From assembly GCF_000797445.1 (NCBI RefSeq), contig NZ_JSWF01000029.1:62001-126000 (forward strand): a DNA stretch of 64,000 bases, given 5' to 3'. The notes below the pieces were generated by a model that worked only from the letters and a program-made list of their open reading frames with translations, ran no database searches and was not told the DNA's origin. The translations under genes were made by a program, and so were the position numbers. This document shows, one piece after another, positions 62,400 to 64,000 of this stretch. Within the stretch, counting starts at the first letter, position 1, and each line of letters begins with the position of its first letter. The stretch is from Lacinutrix jangbogonensis (GTDB lineage: Bacteria; Bacteroidota; Bacteroidia; Flavobacteriales; Flavobacteriaceae).

Positions 62400-63467
62400 A
62401 TGACAAAAGGGTCCATATATCTATTACTAATTATTACGTTTCTAGCATGCTCAAAAAATGACACTCCAGAAACGGAAACTTATGAACCCACTCCTCTACC
62501 TTTAAGTATTCCTCAACTATTTTCAGATAAAATAATTCCGCCTGTAATACCAAACAACAATCCGCAAACGGTTGAAGGTGTTGCTTTAGGTAAAAAACTG
62601 TTTTTCGATACTAAACTTTCTGGAGACCAAACAATGGCTTGCGCATCTTGCCATTCTCCACAACATGCATTCACAGCCAATACTCCAACAAGCGTTGGTA
62701 TAGATGGTGTTTCTGGTAATAGAAATTCTATGCCTTTATTCAATTTAGCATGGAATTATGGAGAACGTTTTACTTGGGACGGTAAAGAACTAAGTTTAGA
62801 ACGTCAGGCTATGGAACCGGTTCAAAATCCAATAGAAATGCATAGCGATTGGCAAGATGTAGTCGATAGGTTACAGTCTGATGCTGAGTATCCAGAACTG
62901 TTTCGTTTAGCGTTTAAAACTTCCACAATTACAAAAGAATTAACAACAAAAGCAATTGCTCAATTTGAACGCACACTAATTTCGGCAAACTCAAAATTTG
63001 ATAAATTTTCGTTAGGCGAAACATCCCTTACTCCGCAGGAACAAAATGGTTTAAATGTGTTTATGGACGAAGAAAGAGGCGATTGTTTTCATTGTCATGG
63101 CAACCCAAATAATCCATTGTGGACAGATAATATTTTTCATAACAATGGTTTAGATACCACATTTTCAGACCTAGGCTTGGGAGGCGTAACTGGAGATCCA
63201 AACGATAATGGCAAATTTAAAACGCCGTCACTAAGAAACTTAGCTTATACTGCCCCATACATGCATGATGGCAGATTTAGTTCTTTAGACGAGGTTATAG
63301 CGTTTTATAGTGCGGGACTTCAACCATCTCCAACAATAGACCCACTAATGAAAAACTTAGATAATGGCGGTGTACAAATATCTGACGCCGATAAAGCAGA
63401 CTTAAAAACCTTCTTACTATCACTATCAGATCCAACATTTCTTACCAATCCAAACTTTCAAGAATAA
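62400..63467 (+). CDS. MbnH-like di-haem enzyme (MauG/cytochrome c peroxidase family), lipoprotein
   Basis: 355 residues. Lipoprotein signal (Cys 17), two haem c sites C81-x-x-C84-H85 (CASCH) and C229-x-x-C232-H233 (CFHCH), and the family motif FDTKLSGDQTMACASC. The later part (FKTPSLRNLAYTAPYMHDG) is usual for the MauG/CcpA group. Together with the preceding MbnP gene it is best read as MbnH, which oxidises Trp in MbnP. A simple cytochrome c peroxidase is the alternative. Last gene of the operon. Confidence 0.86.
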   Translation: MTKGSIYLLLIITFLACSKNDTPETETYEPTPLPLSIPQLFSDKIIPPVIPNNNPQTVEGVALGKKLFFDTKLSGDQTMACASCHSPQHAFTANTPTSVGIDGVSGNRNSMPLFNLAWNYGERFTWDGKELSLERQAMEPVQNPIEMHSDWQDVVDRLQSDAEYPELFRLAFKTSTITKELTTKAIAQFERTLISANSKFDKFSLGETSLTPQEQNGLNVFMDEERGDCFHCHGNPNNPLWTDNIFHNNGLDTTFSDLGLGGVTGDPNDNGKFKTPSLRNLAYTAPYMHDGRFSSLDEVIAFYSAGLQPSPTIDPLMKNLDNGGVQISDADKADLKTFLLSLSDPTFLTNPNFQE

Positions 63468-63596
63468 TTTTACCCAAAGACAACTTACATCAATAAACTC
63501 TATTAAACCATATGCTAATATAATGTTAGGGTATAAGGTAAGAAGAGACTTATATTGTATATTTGCTTACTATTTAGATAAATTCTACATAAGGAC

Positions 63597-63926
63597 ATGA
63601 TAAAAGTTTCTAATATCGCTAAAAAGAAAGTCGTTGAACTAATGACAGACGACGGTTATAATCCAATTGAAGACTACGTTCGTGTTGGTGTTAAAAGTGG
63701 AGGTTGCTCCGGTTTATCCTACGATTTAAAGTTTGACAAAAACCACGAAGAGGAAGATAAAATTTTTGAAGATAATGGTGTGAAAATCATAATTGATAAA
63801 AAAAGCTTCTTATATTTAATTGGCACAACTTTAGAATATTCTGGAGGATTAAACGGAACAGGTTTCGTTTTTAATAATCCGAATGCAAACCGAACTTGCG
63901 GTTGCGGAGAATCATTTTCATTATAA
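63597..63926 (+). CDS. sufA: A-type iron-sulfur carrier (SufA/IscA/HesB)
   Basis: 109 residues. Conserved cysteines in KSGGCSGLSY (near 38) and the C-terminal CGCGES pair bind iron-sulfur clusters for delivery to target proteins. 19 bases before sufB, so it opens the suf operon. Confidence 0.92.
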   Translation: MIKVSNIAKKKVVELMTDDGYNPIEDYVRVGVKSGGCSGLSYDLKFDKNHEEEDKIFEDNGVKIIIDKKSFLYLIGTTLEYSGGLNGTGFVFNNPNANRTCGCGESFSL

Positions 63927-63945
63927 TTAAACTTAAAGACAAACT

Positions 63946-64000
63946 ATGTCAAAGTATACAGAGGACGACCTTAGAGAAGAATTAAAAACCAAAGAATATG
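63946..64000 (+). CDS. sufB: SufB, Fe-S cluster assembly scaffold (partial, runs off the window)
   Basis: Only 18 codons are in the window, reading MSKYTEDDLREELKTKEY. This matches the N-terminus of flavobacterial SufB as I know it. Its place right after the A-type carrier supports the call. Confidence 0.8.
   Translation, partial: MSKYTEDDLREELKTKEY

Noticed and set aside
1-64000. tRNA, rRNA or riboswitch genes
   Set aside because: Read both strands by eye in all gaps and found no cloverleaf or known riboswitch core; thiL has no visible TPP element upstream.

Overview
The window is chromosomal DNA from an AT-rich member of the Bacteroidota, almost certainly a Flavobacteriaceae. Evidence for this: type IX secretion (T9SS) C-terminal sorting domains, a complete Bat (aerotolerance) operon, three-gene succinate dehydrogenase with a single cytochrome b subunit, SufB with the typical flavobacterial N-terminus, near-absence of Shine-Dalgarno sequences, many HYR, TPR and lipoprotein genes, and families of short palindromes between genes. 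The genus cannot be fixed from sequence alone. No rRNA, tRNA, CRISPR array or prophage was seen.

Layout. 0.1-4.2 kb: gpsA, a repeat-rich spacer, and a LytTR response regulator with its TPR/HisKA_2 sensor kinase. 4.6-11.2 kb: a giant HYR/LamG/propeller T9SS adhesin-like protein whose signal peptide is out of frame with its ATG at an A10 tract. 11.6-14.6 kb: housekeeping genes (pheS, cvpA) and conserved hypotheticals. 14.6-23.1 kb: an inorganic-carbon cluster made of a LysR regulator, a decayed sbtA-like bicarbonate permease gene, beta-carbonic anhydrase, a SulP/BicA-like transporter, a Usp protein and the DabA/DabB CO2-trapping pair. 23.3-33.1 kb: moxR-DUF58-batA-batB-batC-batD-batE with an inserted flavodoxin-like reductase and an extra membrane protein. 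33.4-36.7 kb: SDR, HD hydrolase, NAGPA-like lipoprotein and an AlbA_2/Schlafen-like protein. 36.7-38.0 kb: an intact 1300-bp IS3-family element with 3-bp target duplication. 38.2-41.6 kb: sdhCAB. 41.7-46.7 kb: an outer-membrane protein, a large sortilin/BNR propeller protein, and a Crp/Fnr-type regulator gene broken by a one-base frameshift. 46.8-57.0 kb: mixed metabolism (Xaa-Pro aminopeptidase, DTW-domain tRNA enzyme, AhpD-like protein, AraC regulator, BrnQ, ThiL) and a 35-residue Cys4 protein. 57.2-63.5 kb: a five-gene surface operon ending in an MbnP/MbnH (copper-binding protein/di-haem enzyme) pair. 63.6 kb to the end: SufA/IscA-like protein and the start of sufB.

Two systems stand out. 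The first is a heterotroph-type dissolved-inorganic-carbon module in which DabAB and SulP plus carbonic anhydrase remain, while a former SbtA has been lost by internal deletion and frameshift. The second is the operon pairing two choice-of-anchor-B proteins (one T9SS-exported, one lipoprotein) and a propeller lipoprotein with an MbnP/MbnH pair. This suggests surface copper handling without any methanobactin genes in view. Three separate homopolymer-tract frameshifts (adhesin leader, sbtA remnant, Crp/Fnr gene) may be biological or sequencing artefacts and should be checked on reads.
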